Notes: generated by a model from the letters alone, not told the origin. A DNA stretch of 64,000 nucleotides from JAGPUQ01 sp050179115 (GCA_050179115.1 JBFXFL010000002.1:62001-126000), one strand, 5' to 3'. Counted from the first letter of the stretch, positions 1 through 9,261 are shown. Made by a program: numbers and translations.

Positions 1-2
1 AG

Positions 3-359
3 GCAGTTTCCGCGAGCGGGGTTGCAGTACGCCAGGTGATTGGATTTGAGCACCTGCGTCCCGGAGGCACAGTGTCCGGGCCGGCGCTGATGGCCGTTGC
101 GGATGTCGCCCTTTATGTGTCCATACTCGCCATCATGGGTCCGGTCGCGCTTGCGGTTACCACCAGTCTGACCATCAATTTTTTGCGCAAACCCGCCGGG
201 GACGCCGATATTCTGGGGGAGTGCCGTCTGCTCAAGGTCGGCAAGCGTCTGGTAGTGGGCGAAGTGACACTCTATTCCGACGGTAGCCGTCTGCCGGTAG
301 CCCATGTCACCGGCACCTACGCGATTCCCCCGGACGCGATTGACGTTTCGCCGCGCTGA
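3..359 (+). CDS. PaaI-family hot-dog thioesterase, 5' partial
   Basis: The reading frame is open from the window edge, so the N-terminus is missing; the visible 118 residues are the conserved half of a PaaI/YbgC-type acyl-CoA thioesterase. The segment RPGGTVSGPALMAVADVALY (about residues 18-37 of the visible part) is the usual hot-dog helix region: a glycine-rich turn followed by the central helix whose Asp/Ala positions face the active site. The later TTSLTINFLRKP strand is also typical. These enzymes hydrolyse small acyl-CoA thioesters in the cytoplasm; the substrate cannot be told here. A GTG at 36 is the first start-like codon, but the family homology extends upstream of it. The gene converges on apaH 15 bases away. 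Confidence 0.75.
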   Translation, partial: AVSASGVAVRQVIGFEHLRPGGTVSGPALMAVADVALYVSILAIMGPVALAVTTSLTINFLRKPAGDADILGECRLLKVGKRLVVGEVTLYSDGSRLPVAHVTGTYAIPPDAIDVSPR

Positions 360-374
360 GGCCGTCCGCAACGC

Positions 375-1178
375 CTATCCGGTTCCGCACGGACAGTGAT
401 GGTAGCTGCCGGTGGCGAGATTCATCAGCCGCAGGCGGCCGCCCCAGACGCAGCCGGTGTCCAGCGGAAACAGTCCGGGGCCGCAATCCGCGCCGTTCAG
501 GGCGGCCCAGTGGCCGAACACTATGGGAATGTCACGGGTCGCGCGATCGGTATGAGCGTACCAGGGCAACAGCCCGGGTGGCGGTGAGTCCGGGCCGGTT
601 TTGGTGCGCAAATCGAGGTGCCCCGCCGCGTCGCAAAAGCGCATGCGCGTGAATGCGTTGACGATGGCGCGCCAGCGTGCGGACCCGGTCAGATCGGCGC
701 TCCAGTCCGGCGCGTCGCCGTACAGTTCGCCCAGCAGCGCGATGGATTCGGTGCGCAACACGGCCTCCACTTCGCGGGCGTAACCGCGTGCCTGGGCTAG
801 AGACCAGTCGGGCAAGATACCGGCGTGGACCAGCACGTGGCCTTGTGCTTCGATCAACAGTGGCCGGTGGCGCAGCCAGTGCAGCAGTTCGTCGCGATCC
901 GGTGCCGTCAGAATCCCATCCAGCGTGTCCTTGGGATGCGCCGGCCGTACGCCGGCTGCGACCGCCAGCAAATGCAGGTCATGATTCCCGAGCACGGTAT
1001 CGAAGCTGGTGCCCAGCGAAGTAGCCCACCGCAGTGTGGCGAGCGAATCCGGGCCCCGATTGACGATGTCGCCCACGGCGAGCAGGCGATCCTGCGCCGG
1101 ATCGAAGGCCACGCTGTCGAGCAGCCGGCGCAGCGGATCGAGGCAGCCCTGGATGTCACCTACCGCGTAGAGTGTCAC
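375..1178 (-). CDS. apaH: Bis(5'-nucleosyl)-tetraphosphatase, symmetrical (ApaH)
   Basis: A 267-residue metallophosphatase that splits Ap4A to two ADP, clearing alarmone-like dinucleotides and acting as a decapping enzyme for Np4-capped RNA in related bacteria. Metal-site motifs of the PPP phosphatase fold are in order: GDIQGC (7-12), GDIVNRGPDS (36-45) and GNHDLH (64-69), with a later H in LVHAGILP. Length fits E. coli ApaH (about 280). It is the last gene of the minus-strand run lptD-surA-pdxA-rsmA-apaG-apaH, three bases after apaG, an order conserved in Gammaproteobacteria. No terminator is obvious in the 15 bases to the convergent thioesterase. Confidence 0.95.
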   Translation of the reverse strand: MTLYAVGDIQGCLDPLRRLLDSVAFDPAQDRLLAVGDIVNRGPDSLATLRWATSLGTSFDTVLGNHDLHLLAVAAGVRPAHPKDTLDGILTAPDRDELLHWLRHRPLLIEAQGHVLVHAGILPDWSLAQARGYAREVEAVLRTESIALLGELYGDAPDWSADLTGSARWRAIVNAFTRMRFCDAAGHLDLRTKTGPDSPPPGLLPWYAHTDRATRDIPIVFGHWAALNGADCGPGLFPLDTGCVWGGRLRLMNLATGSYHHCPCGTG

Positions 1179-1181
1179 GGC

Positions 1182-1556
1182 CTAGTGAATCGTTCCCGGT
1201 ACGGCCAGCACAAACAGCGGGATGGCGGCGTCGAATTCGGCGCCTGAGCTGTCCCGCATCCGATAGCTGCCGGTCATGGTGCCGTGCGTGGTGCCGAGCA
1301 CGACGCCGCTGGTGTAGCGGTAGGACTGTCCGGGTTCGATCCGGGGCTGTTCGCCCACCACCCCGACACCTCGTACTTCCTGGGTCTTGTCGTGAGCGTC
1401 GACGATCACCCAGTGCCGGGAGATCAGTTGCGCCGGGGTGGCGCCGAGATTGGCAATGGTGATTTCGTAGGCGAAGGCAAATTGTTGCAGGGCTGGCTGC
1501 GATTGCTCCCGCAAGTATCGGGTCCTGACGGCAATGTGGATATCGCTGGGGTTCAT
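1182..1556 (-). CDS. apaG: ApaG (DUF525) protein
   Basis: A 124-residue single-domain protein of the ApaG family (immunoglobulin-like beta sandwich; E. coli ApaG is 125 residues). Its biochemical role is not settled; it is encoded beside apaH throughout Gammaproteobacteria. The typical core is visible: FAYEITIANLG, then SRHWVIVDA, and GVVGEQPRIEPGQSYRYTSG followed by MTGSYRM. I chose the ATG at 1556 because it overlaps the rsmA stop (ATGA) and gives the family length. The frame is open further upstream, but that stretch lies inside rsmA and does not resemble ApaG. Confidence 0.93.
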   Translation of the reverse strand: MNPSDIHIAVRTRYLREQSQPALQQFAFAYEITIANLGATPAQLISRHWVIVDAHDKTQEVRGVGVVGEQPRIEPGQSYRYTSGVVLGTTHGTMTGSYRMRDSSGAEFDAAIPLFVLAVPGTIH

Positions 1557-2347
1557 GGCAATGCGCCTATGCGGTTGCTCAGCGCCACAAAGTCTGCCAC
1601 CGCAAGGGTCTCGGGGCGGGCGGAGAGTGGTGCGCCAAGATTTTCCATGTGCTGCGGTCCTACCAGAGCTTTGAGACAGTTGCGCAGGGTCTTGCGCCGC
1701 TGCTGAAAACACAGATTGACAAGATTTTCCAACAGCGCGGGATCCTTTGCCACAGGGTCGATGTGCGCACGGGGTGTCAGGCGCACGACGGCGGAGTCCA
1801 CCTTGGGCGGAGGTGCAAATGCCGAAGGCGGCACGTTGAACAGCGGCTCCACTGCGCAGTAATACTGCACCATGACGCTGAGGCGGCCGTAGGCCTTGGT
1901 ACCGGGCGTGGCTGCGAGACGCTCCACTACCTCTTTTTGCAGCATGAAGTGCATATCGCGGATGAGCTCGTGCTGTGCGAGCAGGTGGAACAGCAGCGGT
2001 GTCGAAATGTTGTAAGGAAGGTTGCCGACCACGCGCAGCGGTTGACCAGCGCGTACAAATGCGCGGTAGTCGGTGCGCAGCGCGTCTCCCGTCACCAGAT
2101 GAAAATTTGGGGCATCGCGGTAGCGACGCTCCAGCAGCGCGGCGAGGTCGCGATCAATTTCGATCGCCCAGAGTTCGCAGCCGGTGTGCAGCAGGGCGTC
2201 GGTGAGCACCCCGCGCCCGGGGCCGATTTCGATCAGTCGCGCCTCCGGTTGGGGCGCGACCGCCGTCACGATGTGGTCGACGACATTTGGATCACAGAGA
2301 AAATGTTGCCCGAACCGCTTGCGCGGGCGGTGGGGGTGCTCGCTCAC
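1553..2347 (-). CDS. rsmA: 16S rRNA (adenine1518/1519-N6)-dimethyltransferase
   Basis: RsmA (KsgA), 264 residues, uses S-adenosylmethionine to dimethylate two adjacent adenines in the 3' terminal hairpin of 16S rRNA late in 30S assembly. The N-terminal FGQHFL (12-17), the SAM loop IGPGRG (41-46), the acidic IEIDRDLA strand and the catalytic NLPYN (109-113) are all present, followed by the small helical C-terminal domain with QRRKTLRN. It overlaps pdxA upstream and apaG downstream by four bases each, so translation is probably coupled. Loss of this methylation is the classic kasugamycin-resistance route. Confidence 0.96.
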   Translation of the reverse strand: MSEHPHRPRKRFGQHFLCDPNVVDHIVTAVAPQPEARLIEIGPGRGVLTDALLHTGCELWAIEIDRDLAALLERRYRDAPNFHLVTGDALRTDYRAFVRAGQPLRVVGNLPYNISTPLLFHLLAQHELIRDMHFMLQKEVVERLAATPGTKAYGRLSVMVQYYCAVEPLFNVPPSAFAPPPKVDSAVVRLTPRAHIDPVAKDPALLENLVNLCFQQRRKTLRNCLKALVGPQHMENLGAPLSARPETLAVADFVALSNRIGALP

Positions 2348-3324
2348 CGGCGGGTCCGCAGTGCAAGATCCGCCGCATAGTCAATGGCCGTCCGAAAGCT
2401 GCCGCTATCGGCGCTGCCCGTGCCGACCAGCTCCAGGGCCGTGCCGTGATCGACCGAAGTCCGGATCATGGGGAGTCCCAGGGTTATGTTGGCGGCGCGT
2501 CCGAATCCCATGTGCTTCAGCACGGGCAACCCCTGATCGTGATACATCGCGAGCACCGCATCGGCGCCGGCGAGATGACTCGGCGTGAACAGTGTATCGG
2601 CGGGCAGTGGCCCGACCAGATCCATGCCCCGTTTCCGCAGTTGCTCCAGTACCGGCACGAGCACGTCGATTTCCTCGCGCCCCAGGTGACCGCCTTCGCC
2701 CGCATGGGGGTTGAGTCCGCACACCAGAATGCGCGGCCGGGGAATGGCGAACTGATGCTCCAGTCCCGCGTGCAGCACTTCGATGACGCGGGTGAGCAGC
2801 GTGCGGGTGATGGCGGCGGGTACCGCGGCGAGGGGCAGGTGCGTGGTAACCAGGGCCACCCGCAAACCCTTGGTGGCCAGCATCATGACGACCTGTGACG
2901 TGCCCGTCAGTTCCGCGAGCAGTTCGGTGTGTCCCGAAAACGGGATACCGGCATCGTTGATGACAGCCTTGTGGAGCGGTCCTGTCACCAGCGCCGCGCA
3001 GCGTCCGGCAAGACAATCCCGGGTAGCGGTGCGCACTGTGTCCAGCACCCAGGCGGCAGTGTCGCGGCTCGGCCGGCCGGGCAGCACGGGCGCCGGCGCC
3101 GGAAGCGGCGCTATCGCGAGCTCACCGGGGGCGAGAGGTTCGGGTGATGCAGCGGGCGCTCGCAGCCGCACCGGCAGGCTCAGCAGGGCCGCGCGCTCGA
3201 TAAGCACCTTGGGATCGGTGTAGGCCACCAGCTCCTGGCGGTGGCCGTCTTGAATCAGCTGCAGCAACAGGTCCGGGCCGATGCCTGCCGGCTCGCCCGG
3301 CGTCACCGCAATGCGCAGCGTCAT
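2344..3324 (-). CDS. pdxA: 4-hydroxythreonine-4-phosphate dehydrogenase (PdxA)
   Basis: A 326-residue NAD-dependent, metal-requiring dehydrogenase that oxidises 4-phosphohydroxy-L-threonine in the DXP-dependent route to pyridoxal phosphate. The three metal-binding histidines sit in their usual contexts: SGHTELLAEL, LNPHAGEGGHLG and MYHDQGLPVLKHM. The N-terminal VTPGEPAGIGPDL is the family signature, and the C-terminus carries HGTALELVGTG. The start overlaps surA's stop by four bases. Its place between surA and rsmA is the same as in E. coli and pseudomonads. Confidence 0.95.
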   Translation of the reverse strand: MTLRIAVTPGEPAGIGPDLLLQLIQDGHRQELVAYTDPKVLIERAALLSLPVRLRAPAASPEPLAPGELAIAPLPAPAPVLPGRPSRDTAAWVLDTVRTATRDCLAGRCAALVTGPLHKAVINDAGIPFSGHTELLAELTGTSQVVMMLATKGLRVALVTTHLPLAAVPAAITRTLLTRVIEVLHAGLEHQFAIPRPRILVCGLNPHAGEGGHLGREEIDVLVPVLEQLRKRGMDLVGPLPADTLFTPSHLAGADAVLAMYHDQGLPVLKHMGFGRAANITLGLPMIRTSVDHGTALELVGTGSADSGSFRTAIDYAADLALRTRR

Positions 3325-4649
3325 AGCTTGATTTCGACGAAGGCTTCGTCGCGTATCTCCCGCAGCCAGATCGGCAATTCTTCTTCGAACTTGCGTTGCC
3401 GCAGGAACGCTGCCGCCTGATTGTGGCGAATTTCCGTGGAGAAATCCTGATCCCGGCGCCCGGTTATCTGCAGGATGTGCCAGCCGAACTGGGTTTTGAA
3501 CGGTTCAGAAACCGCGTTGGGTTCCGTGGCGTTCATGACGGCTTCAAATTCCGGGACGAACTGCCCCGGCACAGCCCAGCCAAGGTCGCCGCCCTTGAGT
3601 GCGTTACTGGGGTCTTCCGAAAACTCGCGTGCCAACTTGCTGAAATCCTCGCCGGCGATAATGCGTTTGCGCAATGTTTGCGCCAATTCAAGCGCCTGAT
3701 CTTCAGTCCGGATTTCACTGGGCTTGATCAGGATGTGACTGACCCGGCTCTGGCGCACCACGCGATCAGCGTCGCCGCGCCGCCCGTACAGCTTGAGCAG
3801 GTGGAATCCGGCGTCGGTACGCACAGGTGCGGTGATCTGACCCGGCTCCAGATTGCGCAGGGCGACCATGAACGCGCCCGGCAACTGGCTCGCCGTGCGC
3901 CAGCCGAGATCGCCACCTTCCAGGGCGTTCTGCCCGGACGAGTGGGCTACGGCCAGTTGGCGAAAATCCTCTCCCTGCAGGGCTTTCTCTCGCAACGTCT
4001 CGGCTTTTCCCCGGACTGCGGTCACTTCGGCGTCGTTCGCCGCCGGGGCGAGCGGGAGCAGGATATGGCCCACATGGATTTCTTCGGCGGATACCAGCTG
4101 CGCGGCGGCCTCGGAAGCTAGAAAGGCCTCAATCTCGGGGTTGGAGACGCTGATACGCCGGTTCACGACCGACTGCTGGACCCGGGAAATGATCATTTCC
4201 TGTGAGATCTTCTCGCGCAGCGCACTGGGAGACAGGCCATCGGACTGGGCTTGCGCGTACAGTTCTTCCAGTGTAAGTCCCGAGCGAGCGGCAATGCGCG
4301 TCAAGGCCTGGTTGCGTTCACCATCACTTATCGTGACGCCTGCGCGCGCGCCCATGGCCAGCTGCAGCTTGTCGAGGATGAGGCGGTCCATCACCTGGTT
4401 CACCAGTACGTCGCGGGGCGGCACCTGATTCTGCGTATGCATCAATTGCCGTTGCACCATCTCGACTTCGCTGCGCAGTTCGCTGAGCAAAACCACGTCG
4501 TCGTTGACAATCGCGGCGACGCCATCGAGGAGCATGGGTTCTGCGTGGCTCGCGGGGGTGGAGGCGAATGCCATGCCGCACACACACAGCAGTGCCCGCC
4601 GTGCCGCGGCGAGCAGTAGCGATCTAGCGGTTGCCTGGTTCATAGCCAT
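3321..4649 (-). CDS. surA: Periplasmic chaperone and peptidyl-prolyl isomerase SurA
   Basis: A 442-residue periplasmic chaperone that escorts unfolded outer-membrane proteins (including LptD, encoded just upstream) to the BAM machinery. Residues 1-36 form a signal peptide ending at SHAEP. An N-terminal chaperone domain follows, then two parvulin domains beginning near HVGHIL (192-197) and VSHILIKP (303-310), each with the GGDLGW loop. A short C-terminal helix completes the fold. The ATG at 4649 lies inside the last codons of lptD (26-base overlap); an ATG at 4643 is an equally good start. Co-transcription with its client lptD is the rule in this group. Confidence 0.95.
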   Translation of the reverse strand: MAMNQATARSLLLAAARRALLCVCGMAFASTPASHAEPMLLDGVAAIVNDDVVLLSELRSEVEMVQRQLMHTQNQVPPRDVLVNQVMDRLILDKLQLAMGARAGVTISDGERNQALTRIAARSGLTLEELYAQAQSDGLSPSALREKISQEMIISRVQQSVVNRRISVSNPEIEAFLASEAAAQLVSAEEIHVGHILLPLAPAANDAEVTAVRGKAETLREKALQGEDFRQLAVAHSSGQNALEGGDLGWRTASQLPGAFMVALRNLEPGQITAPVRTDAGFHLLKLYGRRGDADRVVRQSRVSHILIKPSEIRTEDQALELAQTLRKRIIAGEDFSKLAREFSEDPSNALKGGDLGWAVPGQFVPEFEAVMNATEPNAVSEPFKTQFGWHILQITGRRDQDFSTEIRHNQAAAFLRQRKFEEELPIWLREIRDEAFVEIKL

Positions 4650-7275
4650 AAATACTGTCTGTCAGAATGTTGTCGACCTGTTTGCCGGTGCCTGCCAAAC
4701 CTGTCAGTTGTATCTGCAGGAAAATGCCCTGGCTATACTCCAGGTTATCCGGCAATAGCACGGTGTCGTCTCGATTGAGCCAGCGGCGCGCGAGCAGGGC
4801 CAGTTTCCAGCAGCAACTGCCGTATTCGAGACCGCCCAGAACTTCCAGTTCCCGGCTATAGGTGAAATCGTGGCTCCATCGTCCGATCAGTGCCCATTGC
4901 GGGGAAACCGGGTAATAGGTGGAAATGTCACTCTGATTGATATCGGTCTGGACGATGGTGTTGTCGACCAGCTGCGGCTGTTTTCGAGTAAAGCGGTACG
5001 CGAGATTGACCAGAGTCCCGTTGCCGCGGTAGCGCAGGCTCGCATTACCCTTGTCGACCTCGCTAGCCTGGTCGTCGTAAGCGATATCGCTCTGGAACCG
5101 CCAGTGGTCGCTGAGGCGCGCAAAAAACTCTGCTGCATAGGGTGAATCATTGCTCAGTAGTTGTCTGGCGACATCGCGCTGAGTAACGTCGGTGAGCGTT
5201 TGCAGGTTATCGAGATTGTTGAGGAAAGACTTGGTGAAGGTTGGGTTCAGGGAAACGTAGCGATCCCGCAGGTACTGAATGCGCCCGATGCTACCACGGA
5301 GCAGTTCGATACCCCGCTCATCGATGAGGCGGGTGGTTAGACCAAGAGTCGCCTGATTGGCATCGCCGATCCGATCACCACCCGAAAATCGGTCGTCGCG
5401 AAATAGCTGTTGGTAGCTGAACGTCAGATCGCTGGTGTCGAAGTCAGGATTTTCGGTCTGATCCTCGAACTTCGCGTTGAGATAGTAGATCCGCGGCTCC
5501 AGCGTTTGGGTGAAGCCTTTGAAGAAATTGGTGCTGCGCTCGAAGTACAGCCCGGTGTCGAGGTCGGCGACTGGCACGGTGGTACTTGGGTTGTCATCGG
5601 CCCCGGGCAGCGTCGGGCGATCGAGCGTGTAGTTGATGTGCTTCAGCTTCGCCGCGGGGCGGAAGTAACCCCAGGCCCAACGCTCATCCCAAGCCACGCC
5701 GTAGTTGGTGCGCAGACGCTCGCCCGTAACCACCTGAGTGTCCTTATTGTCGAAGGCAATGTATTCGTTGTTGAGGTTGAGCATCAGATTGTTGCCGAAG
5801 CGGTAGGCGCCATCCAGATTCACGCGCGGCAGCTGTTCGTACTGGCTTGCCAGGTTACTGGCGATGGTCTGGTACTTGATGCTGGCGACATTCAGCGCCC
5901 AGTTGGGGAACTGATAGCCGGCGGCGATCTCCTGCAGCAGGTGTGGCTGGCTGTTCACGTCGAGCGTCGAGTTGCCCAAATCCCGGAAGTAATCGATGTC
6001 GCTGACCTTGGTGTAGTCGACCTGGGTATGCCAGGCGTGGCCGGCGCCGCCGGAGTTGGTCGCGTTGACGAGCCAGCGATCATTGCCGTTGAGCGACTTT
6101 TTGCCCGTGGATGGATCCATATGCAGAGAGCTGCCCGCGTCGTTGCTGCGGTCGTTGGGCAAAAACGCGCCAGCAATGGTCGTGTTATCGAACAGGGAAA
6201 GATGGCGGAATTCGGCTTCAAGCATCTCTCCACGCGACTGCAAAAAACGTGGCGTGATGGTGGCGTCGTAGTTTGGCGCCAGGTTCAGATAAATGGGCTG
6301 TGCGTAATCGACGCCATTGCGGTTTGTGACCGCCAGTTGTGGAAACAGTAGCCCTGTCGCGCGATGGTCATCAATGGGAAACCGTATCCAGGGCACATAC
6401 AACAAGGGGACATTCTTGACTTCCACGCGCGCGTTGCGGGCGGTAGCAAAATGACGGTCGGCGTCGATGCGTATGGAGCCGGTCCGTAACAGCCAGCTGT
6501 TACTGGCGGGCTCACAGGTGGTGTAGGTCGCATCGTCGATGTAGATCACGCCCTCTTCATCGCGATTGAAATGGCTCGCGGTGCCGCGTGAATTATTTGC
6601 GTGCAAGGCAAAGGTTGCGTTGTCCACCATGAGAACCTGAGTCTTGGTATCTATCTGCGCCCGATCTCCGAGCAGCAACAGGCCAGCGTCGCGAAACTGG
6701 ACGTGGTTTTCGAACACCGCCTGGTTGGTACCGCGATCAAGCGTCACCCGGTCGCTGCGCACCCGGCGCGAACCTTGGGTAATCTGCACGTTGCCGTTCA
6801 GTATGGCGGTTTCGCCTTGTGCATCGGTGGTATCGGCGGTGGCGCGCAGCGGGGCGTCCGCGGGAGATAGCGCCGCATCCGGACTTGAATTGCTGGGCTC
6901 GATGTAAGCGCCGCAGCATCCCGGTCGCACTGTTTTCAGCTGTTCGGGACTCAGGCTTTCGAGTGGAACCCAGTCGAGGTTGTCGGCTGCCGTCAGGGCG
7001 TTCGCCGCGGCGGGCGCGGGCCGTGGCGTTGCGGCCTCCGTGCGCCGGACCGGACGTTCATGAACGGGTCCGGGTACAGCGCGCGACGCACATACCCAGC
7101 CTCCGGTCGGGCCAGCGCTGCAGGACCATTGGCTATGGTTCGTGTTCGTGGGTGTTGCGGCCCGTACGCCAGCCGGCGCCAGTGCCAACGCCATCGCCAG
7201 GCCGCAGAGGGCATGGCGTACCGGTCGTGATCGAAGCAGGCGCACCCAAGCGCCGGGAGTCGGAGAAACAGCCAC
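4624..7275 (-). CDS. lptD: LPS-assembly outer-membrane protein LptD
   Basis: An 883-residue outer-membrane beta-barrel that, with LptE, inserts lipopolysaccharide into the outer leaflet. A signal peptide ends near residue 39 (GVRAAT). A proline/alanine-rich linker precedes LDWVPLESLSPEQ and GCCGAYIEP, which resembles the pre-jellyroll element I recall from pseudomonad LptD. The LptA-like jellyroll (GETAILNGNVQITQGSRRVR) comes next, then the barrel. The C-terminal Cys pair in YGSCCWKLALLARRW matches the pair used for the interdomain disulfides in E. coli LptD, and cysteines are also present near the mature N-terminus. The partner gene lptE is at 14497-15060, in a different operon. It is transcribed divergently from amgK. 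Confidence 0.95.
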   Translation of the reverse strand: MAVSPTPGAWVRLLRSRPVRHALCGLAMALALAPAGVRAATPTNTNHSQWSCSAGPTGGWVCASRAVPGPVHERPVRRTEAATPRPAPAAANALTAADNLDWVPLESLSPEQLKTVRPGCCGAYIEPSNSSPDAALSPADAPLRATADTTDAQGETAILNGNVQITQGSRRVRSDRVTLDRGTNQAVFENHVQFRDAGLLLLGDRAQIDTKTQVLMVDNATFALHANNSRGTASHFNRDEEGVIYIDDATYTTCEPASNSWLLRTGSIRIDADRHFATARNARVEVKNVPLLYVPWIRFPIDDHRATGLLFPQLAVTNRNGVDYAQPIYLNLAPNYDATITPRFLQSRGEMLEAEFRHLSLFDNTTIAGAFLPNDRSNDAGSSLHMDPSTGKKSLNGNDRWLVNATNSGGAGHAWHTQVDYTKVSDIDYFRDLGNSTLDVNSQPHLLQEIAAGYQFPNWALNVASIKYQTIASNLASQYEQLPRVNLDGAYRFGNNLMLNLNNEYIAFDNKDTQVVTGERLRTNYGVAWDERWAWGYFRPAAKLKHINYTLDRPTLPGADDNPSTTVPVADLDTGLYFERSTNFFKGFTQTLEPRIYYLNAKFEDQTENPDFDTSDLTFSYQQLFRDDRFSGGDRIGDANQATLGLTTRLIDERGIELLRGSIGRIQYLRDRYVSLNPTFTKSFLNNLDNLQTLTDVTQRDVARQLLSNDSPYAAEFFARLSDHWRFQSDIAYDDQASEVDKGNASLRYRGNGTLVNLAYRFTRKQPQLVDNTIVQTDINQSDISTYYPVSPQWALIGRWSHDFTYSRELEVLGGLEYGSCCWKLALLARRWLNRDDTVLLPDNLEYSQGIFLQIQLTGLAGTGKQVDNILTDSIYGYEPGNR

Positions 7276-7349
7276 TCGGATTGCTCTTGGTTTGCCGCCG
7301 GCATTGTACCCGAACTGCCCCGGGTTTTAGGCGCATCCAATGTCTGGGG

Positions 7350-7355
7350 TAGAAT
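7350..7355 (+). promoter_or_regulatory. Possible -10 element for amgK-murU
   Basis: TAGAAT lies 26 bases before the GTG start of amgK in the short lptD/amgK divergent space. No good -35 is visible at 17 bases, so this is a weak call. Its position argues against the earlier ATG at 7340 as the amgK start. Confidence 0.35.
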
Positions 7356-7381
7356 GGGTTTCGGATTTTCGGGGCTGGCCT

Positions 7382-8425
7382 GTGGCGCATCACCAGCAGT
7401 TGGCGGGTTGGCTTGGCGACTGCCTGCCCGGCGGGGTAGCGGCGAATCTGCCGCTGGAATTGGCGCCGCTACGGGGTGATGCCGGATTTCGTCAGTATTA
7501 CCGCGCCGTGTCACGACCGTCGCTGATCGCTACTTATGCCCCTCCCGAGACGGAAAACACCCTGGCATTTGTCACCAAGGGACTGGCTCTGGCGCGTTCG
7601 GGAGCCCATGTGCCCCGTGTGTATGCGGTCGATTATCGCCGTGGTTTCGTGGCGCAGGAGGATCTGGGCGAAGCCTTGATGCTGGCGGGGCTCGCCGCCG
7701 CCAACCGCGATCTTCGCTACGGCGCTGCGCTCGACGCGCTGGCAAGGATCCAGACAACGGCGTGCGATCCGGCGGTGTTCCCGGCGTACAGCGCCGCGCT
7801 GCTGCGGGACGAGATGGCACTGTTTCCGCGCTGGCTCATTCAGGCCTTGCTGGAAATCGAGCTGACTCCCGAGGAGCAAGCACTGCTCGCCGACCTGTTC
7901 GACCTGTTGACCGAGAGTGCGAGCGCCCAGCCCCGGGTGGTCGTGCATCGCGATTACCACAGCCGTAACCTGTTGTTGCTGGATGATGGCGATGTGGGCA
8001 TCGTGGATTTTCAGGATGCAGTGGTCGGCCCCGTTAGTTACGATCTGGTGTCGCTACTGCGCGACTGTTATCACCGGTTGCCGGAAGTCGATCTGGTCCG
8101 TTATCGCGACCGATACCTGGCGGCGGCGCAACGGGCCGGGTTGCTGCGAGTCGAAACAGACCAGTTCGCGCGCTGGTTCGATTTCATGGGATTGCAACGC
8201 CATATCAAGGTACTGGGCATCTTCTGCCGGTTATGGCTGCGCGACGGCAAGTCCGCCTACCTGAAGGATCTCCCGCTGGTGATCCGTTATGTGCTGGAGG
8301 TGGCCGCGCGCCACTCCGAAACCCGCCCTTTCGCGGCCTGGTTTGAGGCCCGCCTGGTGCCGTCGCTGGCCGCTCAGCCTTGGTATTCGCCTTGGGATCG
8401 TGCGGGAGAAACATGCGCGCCATGA
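7382..8425 (+). CDS. amgK: N-acetylmuramate/N-acetylglucosamine kinase AmgK
   Basis: A 347-residue aminoglycoside-phosphotransferase-fold kinase. In Pseudomonas, AmgK phosphorylates MurNAc (and GlcNAc) at the anomeric carbon, the first step of a salvage route that rebuilds UDP-MurNAc without MurA/MurB and so lowers dependence on the fosfomycin target. Kinase motifs are clear: HRDYHSRNLLLLDDGDVG (catalytic loop with Asp and Asn) and IVDFQDAVVGPVSYDL (metal-binding Asp). I prefer GTG 7382, which gives the usual AmgK length and begins at the first conserved helix; ATG 7340 would add 14 unconserved residues. It overlaps murU by 13 bases and is divergent from lptD, as in pseudomonads. Confidence 0.88.
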   Translation: MAHHQQLAGWLGDCLPGGVAANLPLELAPLRGDAGFRQYYRAVSRPSLIATYAPPETENTLAFVTKGLALARSGAHVPRVYAVDYRRGFVAQEDLGEALMLAGLAAANRDLRYGAALDALARIQTTACDPAVFPAYSAALLRDEMALFPRWLIQALLEIELTPEEQALLADLFDLLTESASAQPRVVVHRDYHSRNLLLLDDGDVGIVDFQDAVVGPVSYDLVSLLRDCYHRLPEVDLVRYRDRYLAAAQRAGLLRVETDQFARWFDFMGLQRHIKVLGIFCRLWLRDGKSAYLKDLPLVIRYVLEVAARHSETRPFAAWFEARLVPSLAAQPWYSPWDRAGETCAP

Positions 8426-9132
8426 TTCTCGCGGCGGGCCTTGGCAAGCGCCTGCGGCCCTTGACCGAGCAGCTGCCCAAGGCGTTGGTGCCGGTGGCCG
8501 GCAAGCCCCTGATCGAATACCACATTGACAAGCTCGCGGCGGTCGGTATTGACGAACTGGTGATCAACACAGCCTGGCTGGGCGAGCTGATCGAGCGTCG
8601 ACTGGGCGATGGTGGAGCCTTCGGTGTGTGCATCCGGTGGTCGCGGGAAGGCGAGCCGCTGGAGACCGGCGGTGGCATTCGCCGCGCCCTGCCGCTGCTG
8701 GGTCCGGGTCCCTTTGTTGCGGTGAGCGCTGACATCTGGAGCGATTACTGTTACTCCCATCTGCCGCGCGCACTGCCGACAGCGAGGCTCGCGCACCTGG
8801 TTCTGGTGCCTAACCCGCCCCACAACCCCGACGGCGATTACGGTCTGGATGCCGGCGGGATGGTGCGGCCGCGCGATTCCGCGGGGGTGAGCTTCACGTT
8901 CAGTGGTCTCGGTGTGCTCTCGCCGGAACTGGTAGCCGATTTTCCGGATGGTGCGGTGTTTCCCCTGCGCGACGCGCTGCGGCGCGCGATCGCCGCGGGC
9001 GCTGTCAGTGGCGAAGTGCATAGGGGACTGTGGAGCGATGTGGGCACACCGGAGCGGCTCGCGGCGGTGGAGCAGCAGCTCGCGCGCGGTGGTGCGTCGA
9101 TGGCCCCATGCCGGGGCGAGCGCCGGATTTGA
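8413..9132 (+). CDS. murU: N-acetylmuramate-alpha-1-phosphate uridylyltransferase MurU
   Basis: A 239-residue nucleotidyltransferase that uses UTP to turn MurNAc-1-phosphate into UDP-MurNAc, the second step after AmgK. The sugar-nucleotide signature is at the very N-terminus (MILAAGLGKRLRPLTEQLPK), then VPVAGKPLIEYHIDKL, GGGIRRALPLLG and VSADIWSDY with the metal-binding Asp. The start ATG 8413 overlaps amgK; a second ATG at 8422 is possible. Adjacent amgK makes MurU much more likely than a generic mannose-1-phosphate guanylyltransferase. Confidence 0.88.
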   Translation: MRAMILAAGLGKRLRPLTEQLPKALVPVAGKPLIEYHIDKLAAVGIDELVINTAWLGELIERRLGDGGAFGVCIRWSREGEPLETGGGIRRALPLLGPGPFVAVSADIWSDYCYSHLPRALPTARLAHLVLVPNPPHNPDGDYGLDAGGMVRPRDSAGVSFTFSGLGVLSPELVADFPDGAVFPLRDALRRAIAAGAVSGEVHRGLWSDVGTPERLAAVEQQLARGGASMAPCRGERRI

Positions 9133-9261
9133 CGCTACAATAACGGCCCGAGGCGGGACCCTTTGGTCTGCCTCGCCGGCCGCGAACCGACTTTGTCGCC
9201 GCTGTTGCGAGCTGGGCCCGAGGGTCCGGTCGTTCCCCCGACTTCCACCACAGAGACCATC

